Positions 28,050-35,990 of a stretch of DNA of 64,000 bases are shown here, piece by piece. Every line of letters starts with the position of its first letter. Position 1 is the first letter of the stretch. This stretch comes from Actinopolyspora alba (GTDB taxonomy: Bacteria > Actinomycetota > Actinomycetes > Mycobacteriales > Pseudonocardiaceae): NCBI RefSeq assembly GCF_900112765.1, contig NZ_FOMZ01000003.1, positions 1 through 64,000 of the forward strand, written 5' to 3'. Position numbers and translations under genes: made by a program. The notes beneath the pieces were generated by a model that did no database searches, had not been told where the DNA came from, and saw nothing but the letters and a program-made list of their open reading frames with translations.

Positions 28050-28853
28050 ATGCGACGACGCTCGTGGCCCAACCTTCCGGCGGTACTGTTCGTGGCTCTC
28101 GTGTTCTGGGCTGTGCTTCCCACGACCACGGTTGCCACCGAGCAGCCACCTCCCGAGCTGAACACGGCATCGGCCACACCGATCGTCGGAGGGAAACCCG
28201 CCGACATCGACCAGTACCCCTGGGTGGTTTATCTGATCGATTCCCGGGGAGAGCAGTTCTGCGGCGGTGCGCTGGTCGCCTCGAACAAGGTGGTGACCGC
28301 GGCACACTGTGTGATCGATCGTCGATCCCCCGGCGTCCGCGTGGTGGCCGGGCGTGCCGACAAGAACAGTCAGCGGGGCCGGGTCGTGGGGGTGACCGAC
28401 TTCTGGGTTCATCCCGAGTACAGCGCTCCCTACCGAGGGGCCGACGTGGCAGTGCTGACACTTCGTGAATCCACATCACGTTCGGTCGTGAAACTGGCCA
28501 CCCCGAGCGACGAACTCTACGGCGACAACACCGAGGCGATCGTGCTGGGCTGGGGAGCCCGCTCCGAAGGAGGCCAGAAATCGGAGGTCCTGCGCCGGGC
28601 GACGGTTCCGGTGGTCGGCGATGCCGAGTGTGCCGAGATCTACGACCGGCAGTTCGTCCCGAACGCGATGGTGTGCGCGGGATATCCGGATGGGGGAGTG
28701 GACGCCTGCCAGGGTGATTCCGGAGGTCCGCTGGTCGTGGGGAACAGGATCATCGGCATCGTTTCGTGGGGCGTGGGATGCGCACGTCCGGGAAAGCCGG
28801 GGGTCTACACCGAGGTGGCGGCCTATGCCGACCGGATACGGGCCCGGTTCTGA
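28050..28853 (+). CDS. Secreted trypsin-like serine protease (S1 family)
   Basis: A 267-residue exported protease. A basic signal peptide (MRRRSWPNLPAVLF...) precedes a short propeptide and the mature N-terminus IVGGKPADIDQYPWVV. The catalytic triad is His in VTAAHCV, Asp in ADVAVLTL and Ser in GDSGGP; DACQGDSGGP places Asp at the base of the S1 pocket, predicting cleavage after Arg/Lys. Six Cys fit three disulfides. A similar protease is encoded 1 kb downstream, with a LysE exporter between them on the other strand. Confidence 0.93.
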   Translation: MRRRSWPNLPAVLFVALVFWAVLPTTTVATEQPPPELNTASATPIVGGKPADIDQYPWVVYLIDSRGEQFCGGALVASNKVVTAAHCVIDRRSPGVRVVAGRADKNSQRGRVVGVTDFWVHPEYSAPYRGADVAVLTLRESTSRSVVKLATPSDELYGDNTEAIVLGWGARSEGGQKSEVLRRATVPVVGDAECAEIYDRQFVPNAMVCAGYPDGGVDACQGDSGGPLVVGNRIIGIVSWGVGCARPGKPGVYTEVAAYADRIRARF

Positions 28854-28868
28854 GTCGAACCGGGCCCG
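28839..28868. terminator. Hairpin overlapping the protease stop codon, 12-bp stem
   Basis: CGGGCCCGGTTC (28839-28850) pairs with GAACCGGGCCCG (28857-28868). The 6-base loop begins with the TGA stop codon. No T-tract follows. Confidence 0.65.
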
Positions 28869-28947
28869 GTAGCGGACCGATGGTCACGGTGCCCCGGGGG
28901 TCTCCGGCAGCGGTTGTTTCCCGCTTGGGGTACTCGTGCCGGAGCGG

Positions 28948-29583
28948 TCAACCGGCGACCAGTCCCACGGAGAGTCCGAGGAACGCTGCCGCGCTGACCA
29001 CGTCGAGCGAGTTGCGGATGCTCGGCTTCCGCAGTCGGCCCGCCACCCGGGAGGCACCGAGCACGATCGCCAGCTCCCAAACGGCGGCCAGCGCCAGGAA
29101 AACGAGCCCGAGCATCGTCAGCTGCAGGGCCGGACTGCTCGCGGATCCCACGAACTGCGGCAGAAAGGCCAGGCTGAACAGCAGCATCTTGGGATTGGTG
29201 ATGTTGCTGAGTAGGCCACGCAGGTACGGATTGGCATCCGGCGTCGCCGGGGCGTCACCGAGCACGTCGGCGCTGTCGCCGTGCCGGGAGCGCCAGAGTC
29301 CGCGCAGGATGGTCACCGCCAGATAGATCAGATAAGCCGCTCCCACCCACTTCAGCACCGAGAGCACTTCCGGCCTGCTGGTGACGAGTGCTCCCAGGCC
29401 CGAGATCACCAGGGCCACCTGAACCAGGCTCGCGGTGTGTATGCCCGCCAGGGTGTACAGCCCCGGGCGTGTCCCGAACCTCATCGATGTGCGAAGCAAC
29501 AGGAACGTGTCCACGCCGGGTGTGAGTATCACCGCCGTGCTGATGAGTACGAAGCCCGGCAGGGTTCCCGGATCCAGCAGCAT
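28948..29583 (-). CDS. LysE/RhtB family amino-acid exporter
   Basis: A 211-residue membrane protein with about six helices. The N-terminal STAVILTPGVDTFLLLRTSM (a variant of the TPGP motif) and the central GLLSNITNPKMLLFSLAFLPQF (NPK) are the family hallmarks. Members export amino acids or related metabolites using the proton gradient. The ATG has AAAGGA a few bases upstream. It lies between two protease genes on the opposite strand, and a functional link (removal of peptide-derived amino acids) is only a guess. Confidence 0.9.
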   Translation of the reverse strand: MLLDPGTLPGFVLISTAVILTPGVDTFLLLRTSMRFGTRPGLYTLAGIHTASLVQVALVISGLGALVTSRPEVLSVLKWVGAAYLIYLAVTILRGLWRSRHGDSADVLGDAPATPDANPYLRGLLSNITNPKMLLFSLAFLPQFVGSASSPALQLTMLGLVFLALAAVWELAIVLGASRVAGRLRKPSIRNSLDVVSAAAFLGLSVGLVAG

Positions 29584-29906
29584 GCCGTTCCTTTCCGTAC
29601 GCGACCGTGGCCGATTCGGGTCGTCGACACACGTTTCACCGACAAGAGGTCACTTGTGGGCGACAGGCTTCACACGTTCGGGGGTAGATCGTGGAGCCCG
29701 TCTCGTTGCTTGTCGGACCACCCAGTTGGCATTTCAGGATTAATGCCGCGCAAAGTCCGATCGTGGAGCAACTTTTTCGACTGAAGCCGAGTATAACGAA
29801 AAAAATTACGACACAGCTGTGAGTTGTCCCTCCTGTGTTCGGTGCAACACCAGCGGATACGTTCCGTCGTGGAGTCGACACACTCGGGCAGAACTGGAGA
29901 CCACTG
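29584..29906. other. Divergent intergenic region, LysE gene / second protease gene
   Basis: 323 bases with an AT-rich core (about 29735-29815) unusual for this genome. TATAAC (29792-29797) is a plausible -10 for the protease gene, but no good -35 is seen. The frame upstream of 29907 is open but does not look coding. Confidence 0.4.
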
Positions 29907-30761
29907 TTGCGTGCTCACGGCGGCCCTTCCCGCGGGGGAGTCAACCGACCGCTGCGACGTCGACTTCGAGTGCTCGTGTGCTGCCTGGTTCCGTTGCTGT
30001 GGGCCGTGCAAACGACCGCCGTGGTTCAGGCGGAGTCGATGACCGGTCGCGGTGACGCGCGGGCCAGAATCGTCGGCGGTACCGTGACCGCCCCGGAAGC
30101 CGCGCCCTGGGCCGTCGCGCTCACCGACTCCTCGGGGGCTCACTTCTGCGGGGGTGCGCTGGTTTCCGCTCGCGAGGTCGTTACCGCGGCGCACTGCACA
30201 CTCGATCCGACGACCGGTGCGGCCAGGAGCGCCACCGACATCCGGGTCGTGCTCGACCGTCGTGATCTCCGAACCCGGAAGGGTGAGGTGATCGCGGTCG
30301 AACGTGTCTGGCGGCACTCGCGGTACGAGCACTTCACCCGTGGTGACGACGTCGCCGTGCTGACCCTCCGGAGCGGGGCGTCCGCGCCGCCGTTGAAACT
30401 GGTGGACGCCGGAGAGCGTAAGCGGTACCGGCCGGGGACCACCGGCACCGTTTACGGCTGGGGACGCACCGCCGAATCGGAACCGACGTCCCAGGTGCTG
30501 CGTTCGGTGCGGGTCCCTGTGATGTCCAACTTCCGGTGTTCCCGGGCTTACCCGGGGTTCGACCGCGAGTCGATGTTCTGCGCGGGGTATCCCGAGGGAG
30601 GCAAGGACGCGTGCGGCGGCGACTCCGGAGGACCGTTCGTGGTCGACGGCAGACTCGTCGGCCTGGTCTCCTACGGAAGCGGCTGTGCCCGCCCCGACTT
30701 TCCGGGCGTCTACACGCGACTCTCCTCCTACGCGGCGAGGATCCGCGACCTCGCCCGGTGA
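29907..30761 (+). CDS. Second secreted trypsin-like serine protease (S1 family)
   Basis: From TTG 29907 the product is 284 residues: an Arg-rich n-region, a hydrophobic core (VLVCCLVPLLWAVQTTAVVQA) and a mature S1 domain beginning RIVGGTVTAPEAAPWAVAL. The catalytic His is in VVTAAHCT, Asp in GDDVAVLTL and Ser in GGDSGGP; DACGGDSGGP again predicts trypsin-like specificity. TTG 29907 is preferred because GGAGA stands five bases upstream; GTG 29835 would add 24 residues before the signal peptide. It is a diverged paralogue of the protease at 28050. Confidence 0.88.
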   Translation: MRAHGGPSRGGVNRPLRRRLRVLVCCLVPLLWAVQTTAVVQAESMTGRGDARARIVGGTVTAPEAAPWAVALTDSSGAHFCGGALVSAREVVTAAHCTLDPTTGAARSATDIRVVLDRRDLRTRKGEVIAVERVWRHSRYEHFTRGDDVAVLTLRSGASAPPLKLVDAGERKRYRPGTTGTVYGWGRTAESEPTSQVLRSVRVPVMSNFRCSRAYPGFDRESMFCAGYPEGGKDACGGDSGGPFVVDGRLVGLVSYGSGCARPDFPGVYTRLSSYAARIRDLAR

Positions 30762-30789
30762 CCCCGTCCGGTGAATTCGCCCGCTGACG

Positions 30790-30806
30790 CGGAGCGGCCC
30801 GCTCCG
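30790..30806. terminator. Short hairpin after the second protease gene
   Basis: CGGAGCG-GCC-CGCTCCG, a 7-bp stem with a 3-base loop between convergent genes. No T-tract. Confidence 0.45.
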
Positions 30807-30946
30807 GGGAACCCGTCACGGCCACTCCGCCGCGGTGAACGCGGGCACGCGCCCCATCGGAGAGGTGCCTGCCATTATCGTGACCGTCCGCGGAGCGCGG
30901 CCCCACGTCCGGCCACGCGGATACCGAGGTCACGCTCCCGCTGGAT

Positions 30947-31948
30947 TCACGTCGATTCGATCTCGGCCAGCAGTTGTTCGCGTCGGCCGTCCCGGAGGAA
31001 CGACGCCTCGACGGAGTTGCGCGCGAACTCGCGCAGCGCGGCCTCACCGAACCCGAGCTCCCGCTCGATCGCCCGGAAGTTGTCACCCACGTAACCACCG
31101 AAGTAACTCGGGTCGTCCGAGTTGATCGTGGTGAGCACACCGGCGTCGACCAGCCGGGGCAAGGGGTGCTCCCGCAGGTTCTCCACGCCGCGCAGCCTTA
31201 CGTTCGAGAGCGGGCACACCGTCAACGGAACACGGTCACGCGCCAGCCTGCTGACCAGCTCGGGATCATCGAGAGCCCGAACGCCGTGGTCGACCCGCTC
31301 GACCCCCAACACGTCCAGCGCCTGCCACACGTAGTCCGCGGGCCCCTCCTCGCCCGCGTGGGCCACCAGCCGGAGTCCCGCCTGCCGGGCCCGGGAGAAC
31401 ACTGTCGCGAAGTCTCCCGGCGGATGCCCCAGCTCCGCGGAGTCGAGGCCGATGCCGATTATGCGCTGCCGGTGCTCCAACAGCTCGTCCAGCATCCGAG
31501 CCGCTTCCTCACTGCCCCGGTCGCGCAGGAAGCACGCGATCAGCTCGGTGCTGATACCGAAGCGGCGCTCGCTGCTCGACAACGATGCCTCCAGGCCATC
31601 GAGCACCGTCTCCAGCGCCACCCCTCGGGTGGTGTGTGCCTGTGGGTCGAAGAAGATCTCGGCGTGGCGCACCCCCTGCGCCGCCGCCCTGGCGAGATAG
31701 CCATCGGCCAGCTCGGTGAAGTCCGCCGCGCTGCGCAGCACGTTCATCCCGGTGTAGTACAGATCCAGAAACGACCGCAGGTCACCGAACTCGTACTTCC
31801 CGCGCAGCTCCTCGACTCCCGCGTACGGCAGCGTGATGCCGTTGCGCTCGGCGAGGGCGAACGTCAGTTCCGGCTCCAGCGCACCCTCGATGTGGATGTG
31901 CAGCTCGGTCTTGGGCACTCGCAGTGCCGTCGAGGTTTCCGTGCTCAA
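30947..31948 (-). CDS. Adenosine deaminase-family protein, most like bacterial adenine deaminase
   Basis: A 333-residue zinc hydrolase of the ADA superfamily. Metal and catalytic motifs are HIHIEGALEP, HAGEEGP, ERVDHGVRAL and the late Asp pair NSDDPSYFGGY. HAGEEGP, SAELGHPP, FFDPQAHTTRG and DDPSYFGGY match, from memory, the adenine-deaminase branch (Pseudomonas PA0148, yeast Aah1 type); classical adenosine deaminases have a different segment after the DD pair. I therefore expect adenine to hypoxanthine conversion in purine salvage. The TTG start at 31948 has AGGAAGGG upstream; the much longer open frame upstream of it is not coding-like. Confidence 0.87.
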   Translation of the reverse strand: MSTETSTALRVPKTELHIHIEGALEPELTFALAERNGITLPYAGVEELRGKYEFGDLRSFLDLYYTGMNVLRSAADFTELADGYLARAAAQGVRHAEIFFDPQAHTTRGVALETVLDGLEASLSSSERRFGISTELIACFLRDRGSEEAARMLDELLEHRQRIIGIGLDSAELGHPPGDFATVFSRARQAGLRLVAHAGEEGPADYVWQALDVLGVERVDHGVRALDDPELVSRLARDRVPLTVCPLSNVRLRGVENLREHPLPRLVDAGVLTTINSDDPSYFGGYVGDNFRAIERELGFGEAALREFARNSVEASFLRDGRREQLLAEIEST

Positions 31949-32100
31949 CGTTTCGTCCCTTCCTGTGGCCGCGAACCGAAGCAAGTAAACGTAACTGTTC
32001 CGCCCCGTTCCACGTGGAGCCCTCCGTCGAGACGTGGCGTGGCCGACTCCGCACGCCACGACCGCTCGGAATCGCGCGACGGTGTGATAGGTACTGGAGG

Positions 32101-32577
32101 GTGAACCCGCATCCCCTCGCCACCGCGGTGCAGCGCGCCTACACGGCCGATCTCGCCCCGGAGGATTTCTACCGTATGCTGCGGCTGCGCGTGGACGTCT
32201 TCGTCGTCGAGCAGCACTGCCCCTATCCGGAACTCGACGGTCGTGACCTCGAAGGGGCAACCCGCCACTTCTGGATCGACTCCGCCGATTCCGGCGTGCT
32301 CGGATACCTGCGACTGCTCGAGGAACCCGACGGCTCCTTCCGGATCGGACGGGTGTGCACCGCCCCCTCCGGTCGGGGAATGGGGCTCGGCAAGAAACTG
32401 ATGCGTGCCGCTGTCGCCGAGGTCCGCAAGTCGTATGCGGTACTTTCCTCCCAGACCTACGCGGCGGGGTTCTACCGGTCGTTCGGGTTCGTCGAGTACG
32501 GCGAGCCCTACGAGGAGGACGGGATACCGCACATCGACATGCATCGGGACCCGACAGTGACGGGAGTAACGCGATAG
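32101..32577 (+). CDS. GNAT family N-acetyltransferase, ElaA-like
   Basis: A 158-residue acetyltransferase. MLRLRVDVFVVEQHCPYPELDGRDL is the ElaA-type N-terminal signature, RIGRVCTAPSGRGMGLGKKLM is the acetyl-CoA loop, and YRSFGFVEYGEPYEEDGIPHIDM is the ElaA C-terminus. The substrate is unknown. GTG 32101 is chosen; it has TAGGTA seven bases upstream, suggesting a leaderless mRNA, while the GGAGG directly before it is too close to act as a normal ribosome site. A homologue occupies the same place next to the chelatase-like gene in Mycobacterium (Rv2851c). Confidence 0.88.
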   Translation: MNPHPLATAVQRAYTADLAPEDFYRMLRLRVDVFVVEQHCPYPELDGRDLEGATRHFWIDSADSGVLGYLRLLEEPDGSFRIGRVCTAPSGRGMGLGKKLMRAAVAEVRKSYAVLSSQTYAAGFYRSFGFVEYGEPYEEDGIPHIDMHRDPTVTGVTR

Positions 32578-32587
32578 GGCACGACGT

Positions 32588-32616
32588 TTGGTGCCCGAAC
32601 GGGCTTCTGCGAGGAT
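32588..32616 (+). promoter_or_regulatory. Possible promoter of the first cobalamin riboswitch
   Basis: TTGGTG, 17 bases, GAGGAT. The second riboswitch has TTGACT, 18 bases, GAGGAT followed by the same GC. The -10 deviates from TANNNT, so this is tentative. Confidence 0.3.
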
Positions 32617-32634
32617 GCGACGTGGTCCAAGCAA

Positions 32635-32776
32635 GCAACGGTCAGGAAGCCGGTGTGAATCCGGCACGGCCGGCGCCACTGTGACCGGGGAGCGGTTTTC
32701 CCACGAATGGTCACCGGGAGTCACCCGGGAAGGCCGGAGAAGCGCGTCGATCCGGGAGTCAGGACACTGCCGTTGC
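32635..32776 (+). promoter_or_regulatory. Cobalamin riboswitch upstream of the chelatase gene
   Basis: P1 is GCAACGG (32635-32641) pairing with CCGTTGC (32770-32776). The core shows GGAAGCCGGTGTGAATCCGG, GCCACTGTGACCGGGGAGCGG and the B12 box AGTCAGGACACTGCC. The right P1 strand GTTGC can alternatively pair with GCAAC at 32785-32789, a possible switching helix, before the ribosome site AGGAAGGA (32809-32816). Cobalamin binding should lower expression of the downstream gene. Confidence 0.95.
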
Positions 32777-32825
32777 TGCGTTCCGCAACCAGGGGCGTCC
32801 GAGACCCTAGGAAGGAATACCAGCG

Positions 32826-35030
32826 ATGACCGCTGCCACATCGGCACCGTCCACCGTGCGCTACCCGTTCTCCGCGGTTGTCGGGCACGACGATCTGCGA
32901 CTGGGGTTGCTGCTCAACGCGGTGTACCCGCGTATCGGCGGGGTGCTGGTGCGGGGCGAGAAGGGCACCGCGAAGTCGACCATCGTGCGTGCGCTCGCTG
33001 CCCTGTTGCCCGCTCTCGACGTCGTCGAGAACTGCCGCTTCGGTTGTGATCCCGCCGAGCCGGACACGGACTGCCCCGACGGGCCGCACGACGAGGCGAC
33101 GGCCGGTGCTCGTCGTCCCGCGCGCCTCGTGGAACTCCCGGTGGGGGCTTCCGAGGACCGCCTGGTCGGATCGCTGGACGTCGAACGCGCGTTGACCGAG
33201 GGAGTCCGCGCCTACCAGCCCGGGTTGCTCGCCGCGGCCAACCGCGGGGTGCTCTACGTCGACGAGGTCAACCTGCTGCACGATCATCTCGTCGACCTGT
33301 TGCTCGATGCCGCCGCCATGGGCCGCTCCCACGTCGAGCGTGAGGGGGTCTCGCTGTCGCACGCGGCGTCGTTCCTGCTGGTCGGCACCATGAACCCGGA
33401 AGAGGGTGAGCTGCGTCCCCAGCTGTTGGACCGCTTCGGGCTGACCGTGCAGGTGGCCGCTTCGCGCGAGGTCGACACACGTACCGAGGTGGTACGTCGT
33501 CGACTGCACTTCGAGGCCGATCCCGTCGGGTTCGCGAAGGAATGGGCGGAGGAGGACGCCGAGCTCGCGCGACGCATCGCCGATGCCCGCTCCCGGGTCG
33601 ACTCCGTCCAGCTGCCGGACTCCGAGGTTCGCCGGATCGCGTCGGTGTGTGCCTCGTTCGAGGTGGACGGTATGCGCGCCGATCTGGTGCTGGCGCGTGC
33701 CGCGGTCGCGCACGCGGCCTGGCGGGGAGTGAACGCCGTCGCCGCGGCGGATGTGGAAGCCGCGGCGAGGCTGGCGCTGCCGCACCGCCGACGGCGCGAT
33801 CCGTTCGACGAGCCGGGCATGGACGAGCAGCAGTTGCGGCAGGCCCTGGCCGATGCCGAACAGGACGCCGAGCGGCAGGAGGCCTCGGCGGACTCGGTCA
33901 CGTCCGATTCGGACGGTGGTTCCGAGCCGAACGACTCCGAGCAAGGCCCCGATGCCGGCCCTGACGACGGCCCTGATGACGGCCCCGACGACGAGGACGG
34001 TTCCGGGGGTGGTGGCACCGGCGCTCCGGACGGCCCCGAGGGGCCCGACAACGCCCCCTCGGGAGGCGCCGAGGGGAGACCGCCCTCCGACGAGGATGCC
34101 GCCGGTAACACTGCCAACGATTCGGACGGGAACAGTTCAGACGGCTCCGGTGAAGCCCCACGAGAGCGGACTTCCGAGGCTTCGGACACCACGTTCCGGG
34201 CTCGGTTGCTAGAGATTCCCGGGCTCGGCGAAGGCGCGCCGGGACGGCGTTCGCGGTCGCGTTCCCGTACCGGTCAGGTCGTGCGCTCGTCCGCGGTGGA
34301 CGGTCACGGTGTTCACCTGCCCGCCACGTTGGCCGCCGCGGCGCCGCACCAGCGTTCCCGGGGACGTTCCGGCCCCGGCCTGCGGCTGCACGCCACCGAT
34401 CTGCGCCACTCCGTGCGCGAAGGGCGCGAGGGCAATCTGGTGCTCTTCGCCGTGGACGCCTCAGGGTCGATGGCTGCCAGGGAGCGGATGTCCGCCGTCA
34501 GCGGTGCGGTCATCGCACTGCTTCGCGACGCCTACCAACGCAGGGACAAGGTGGGAGTGGTGACCTTCCGGGGGACGGACGGCGAGATCGCTCTGCCACC
34601 GACCTCGTCGGTGGACACCGCTGCCACTCGAATGCGCAGGCTGCCGACGGGCGGCAAGACGCCGTTGGCGGGCGGGCTGCTCACGGCTCGCAAGGTGATC
34701 CGTACCGAGCGGATGCGTGATCCGCGGCGCCGCCCCCTGCTGGTCGTGCTCACCGACGGTAAGGCCACTGTGGGCGTCGACGCCGCGGGCGACGCCGCCA
34801 CGCGTAGCCGTCGCGCCGTGGACGACGCGATGCGTTCGGCCGCGTTGCTCAACGAAATGGGCGTGGCCTCCGTGGTGGTGGACTGCGAGAACGGGCCGGT
34901 GCGTCTCGGCATGGCCGACCGGCTGGCGCACGTGCTCGGAGCGCCCAACCTGCGGTTGGAAGAACTCTCCGCGGACAACGTCGCCGGAGTCGTGCGCGCC
35001 GCGCGGGAAGCCGGTGCGGTGCTCGCGTGA
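32826..35030 (+). CDS. ChlI/ChlD-type chelatase subunit (putative cobaltochelatase ATPase partner of CobN)
   Basis: A 734-residue fusion of an AAA+ ATPase and a von Willebrand A domain. Walker A is [10 protein letters not shown] (near residue 44), Walker [11 protein letters not shown]; a sensor region and a Pro/Asp/Gly-rich acidic linker (about residues 335-465) follow; the VWA domain carries the MIDAS motif DASGSM at Asp544 plus a second part [10 protein letters not shown]. It is the actinobacterial counterpart of BchI/BchD, expected to power cobalt insertion by CobN, encoded 11 kb away. Riboswitch control and the next gene, cobO, support that role rather than magnesium chelation. Confidence 0.9.
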   Translation: MTAATSAPSTVRYPFSAVVGHDDLRLGLLLNAVYPRIGGVLVRGEKGTAKSTIVRALAALLPALDVVENCRFGCDPAEPDTDCPDGPHDEATAGARRPARLVELPVGASEDRLVGSLDVERALTEGVRAYQPGLLAAANRGVLYVDEVNLLHDHLVDLLLDAAAMGRSHVEREGVSLSHAASFLLVGTMNPEEGELRPQLLDRFGLTVQVAASREVDTRTEVVRRRLHFEADPVGFAKEWAEEDAELARRIADARSRVDSVQLPDSEVRRIASVCASFEVDGMRADLVLARAAVAHAAWRGVNAVAAADVEAAARLALPHRRRRDPFDEPGMDEQQLRQALADAEQDAERQEASADSVTSDSDGGSEPNDSEQGPDAGPDDGPDDGPDDEDGSGGGGTGAPDGPEGPDNAPSGGAEGRPPSDEDAAGNTANDSDGNSSDGSGEAPRERTSEASDTTFRARLLEIPGLGEGAPGRRSRSRSRTGQVVRSSAVDGHGVHLPATLAAAAPHQRSRGRSGPGLRLHATDLRHSVREGREGNLVLFAVDASGSMAARERMSAVSGAVIALLRDAYQRRDKVGVVTFRGTDGEIALPPTSSVDTAATRMRRLPTGGKTPLAGGLLTARKVIRTERMRDPRRRPLLVVLTDGKATVGVDAAGDAATRSRRAVDDAMRSAALLNEMGVASVVVDCENGPVRLGMADRLAHVLGAPNLRLEELSADNVAGVVRAAREAGAVLA

Positions 35031-35082
35031 CTCCGTTCCGTCGGGAGCGCACCGTCGTGCACGGTGTGGAGGCGATTGCTGA

Positions 35083-35088
35083 TACAAT
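35083..35088 (+). promoter_or_regulatory. -10 element (TACAAT) of the candidate small RNA
   Basis: TACAAT lies 7 bases before the first base of a two-hairpin element (35096). No good -35 is visible at 17 bases spacing. Confidence 0.5.
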
Positions 35089-35095
35089 GCGTGGT

Positions 35096-35178
35096 GTCCA
35101 CCTGACCCCCAGGGGTGGACCAAAGCGCCCTCGCGCTCCCGGCACCCCCAGGCCGGTTGAGTGCGAGGGCGTTCTCTT
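35096..35178 (+). ncRNA. Candidate small RNA with two C-loop hairpins (6C-RNA-like)
   Basis: Hairpin 1 (35096-35120) has GTCCACC pairing with GGTGGAC, extended by a T-G pair, and a loop containing ACCCCCAG. Hairpin 2 (35126-35171) has a 13-bp outer stem (one G-T pair), a TT bulge, an inner CCGGC/GCCGG stem and the loop ACCCCCAG, followed by TTCTCTT as a terminator tail. A TACAAT -10 sits 7 bases upstream. Two GC-rich hairpins with cytosine-run loops are the definition of the actinobacterial 6C RNA, though here each run is five C rather than six. It may instead belong to the leader of cobO; the terminator-like end argues for a separate RNA of about 83 bases. Confidence 0.7.
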
Positions 35179-35375
35179 GGCGTCCTGGACGAGGCGTGGT
35201 CCGTGGACGAGGCGTGTTTCCCGCGATCCGATGACGAGACCGGTGTCCGCTCGCGGTTCGGCCGTCCCGAACCCTCCGCACGCGACCGTGGTACCCACTT
35301 CACACCCTACCGCTGTCCACGCCCCTCGATCGGGACCGTGGGAGCGAACGACCGTACTCGCTTGGAGATCCTGCT

Positions 35376-35990
35376 ATGCCACAGGGACAACCGAACTCCG
35401 TACCGAACGACGGGTTGACCACCAGGCAGCGTCGCAACCGTCCGCTGCTCGCGGTGCACACCGGTGACATGAAGGGCAAGTCCACCTCCGCGTTCGGAAT
35501 GGCGTTGCGCGGCTGGAACCAGGGCTGGTCCATCGGGGTTTTCCAGTTCGTCAAGTCGGCCAAGTGGCGGGTGGGCGAGGAGTCGGCCTTCCGGGCACTC
35601 GGCAGGTTGCACGAGGAGACCGGCGAGGGTGGTCCGGTCGAGTGGCACAAGATGGGTGAGGGGTGGTCCTGGACCCGCAAACGCTCCACGGAGCAGGACC
35701 ACGCCGAGGCCGCGCTGGAGGGGTGGCACGAGATCGCCCGCCGGATCGAGCAGAGCAGGCACGACCTCTACGTGCTCGACGAGTTCACCTACCCGTTGCA
35801 CTGGGGATGGGTCGACGTGGCGGAAGTGGTGGAAACCCTGCGGCAGCGCCCGGGATTCCAGCACGTGGTGATCACCGGCAGGCGTGCTCCGCAGCAGTTG
35901 CTCGACGCCGCCGATCTGGCACTGGAGACCGGCAAGCTCAAACACCCGATGGATGCCGGTCAGAAGGGACAGAAGGGGATCGAGTGGTGA
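35376..35990 (+). CDS. cobO: Cob(I)yrinic acid a,c-diamide adenosyltransferase
   Basis: Adds the upper 5'-deoxyadenosyl ligand from ATP to the reduced cobalt. The 204-residue protein has the CobA/CobO/BtuR P-loop TGDMKGKSTSAFG, the conserved NQGWSIGVFQFVKSAKWRVGEE, a central WSWTRKR and VLDEFTYPLHWGWVD, and ends in PMDAGQKGQKGIEW, all hallmarks of the family. GGAG precedes the ATG. Its stop overlaps the GTG of cobB by 3 bases (GTGA), so the two are translationally coupled. The 197 bases between the small-RNA candidate and this start hold nothing else I recognise. Confidence 0.96.
   Translation: MPQGQPNSVPNDGLTTRQRRNRPLLAVHTGDMKGKSTSAFGMALRGWNQGWSIGVFQFVKSAKWRVGEESAFRALGRLHEETGEGGPVEWHKMGEGWSWTRKRSTEQDHAEAALEGWHEIARRIEQSRHDLYVLDEFTYPLHWGWVDVAEVVETLRQRPGFQHVVITGRRAPQQLLDAADLALETGKLKHPMDAGQKGQKGIEW

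Noticed and set aside
30947-32638. Extension of the deaminase frame to 563 codons
   Set aside because: The added N-terminal part is Arg/Pro-rich, lies antisense to the ElaA-like gene, and the deaminase family starts at VPKTELHIHIEG. TTG 31948 has a good ribosome site.
35663-35986. Upstream extension of cobB inside cobO
   Set aside because: The family N-terminus begins just after GTG 35987, which overlaps the cobO stop in the usual coupled manner.
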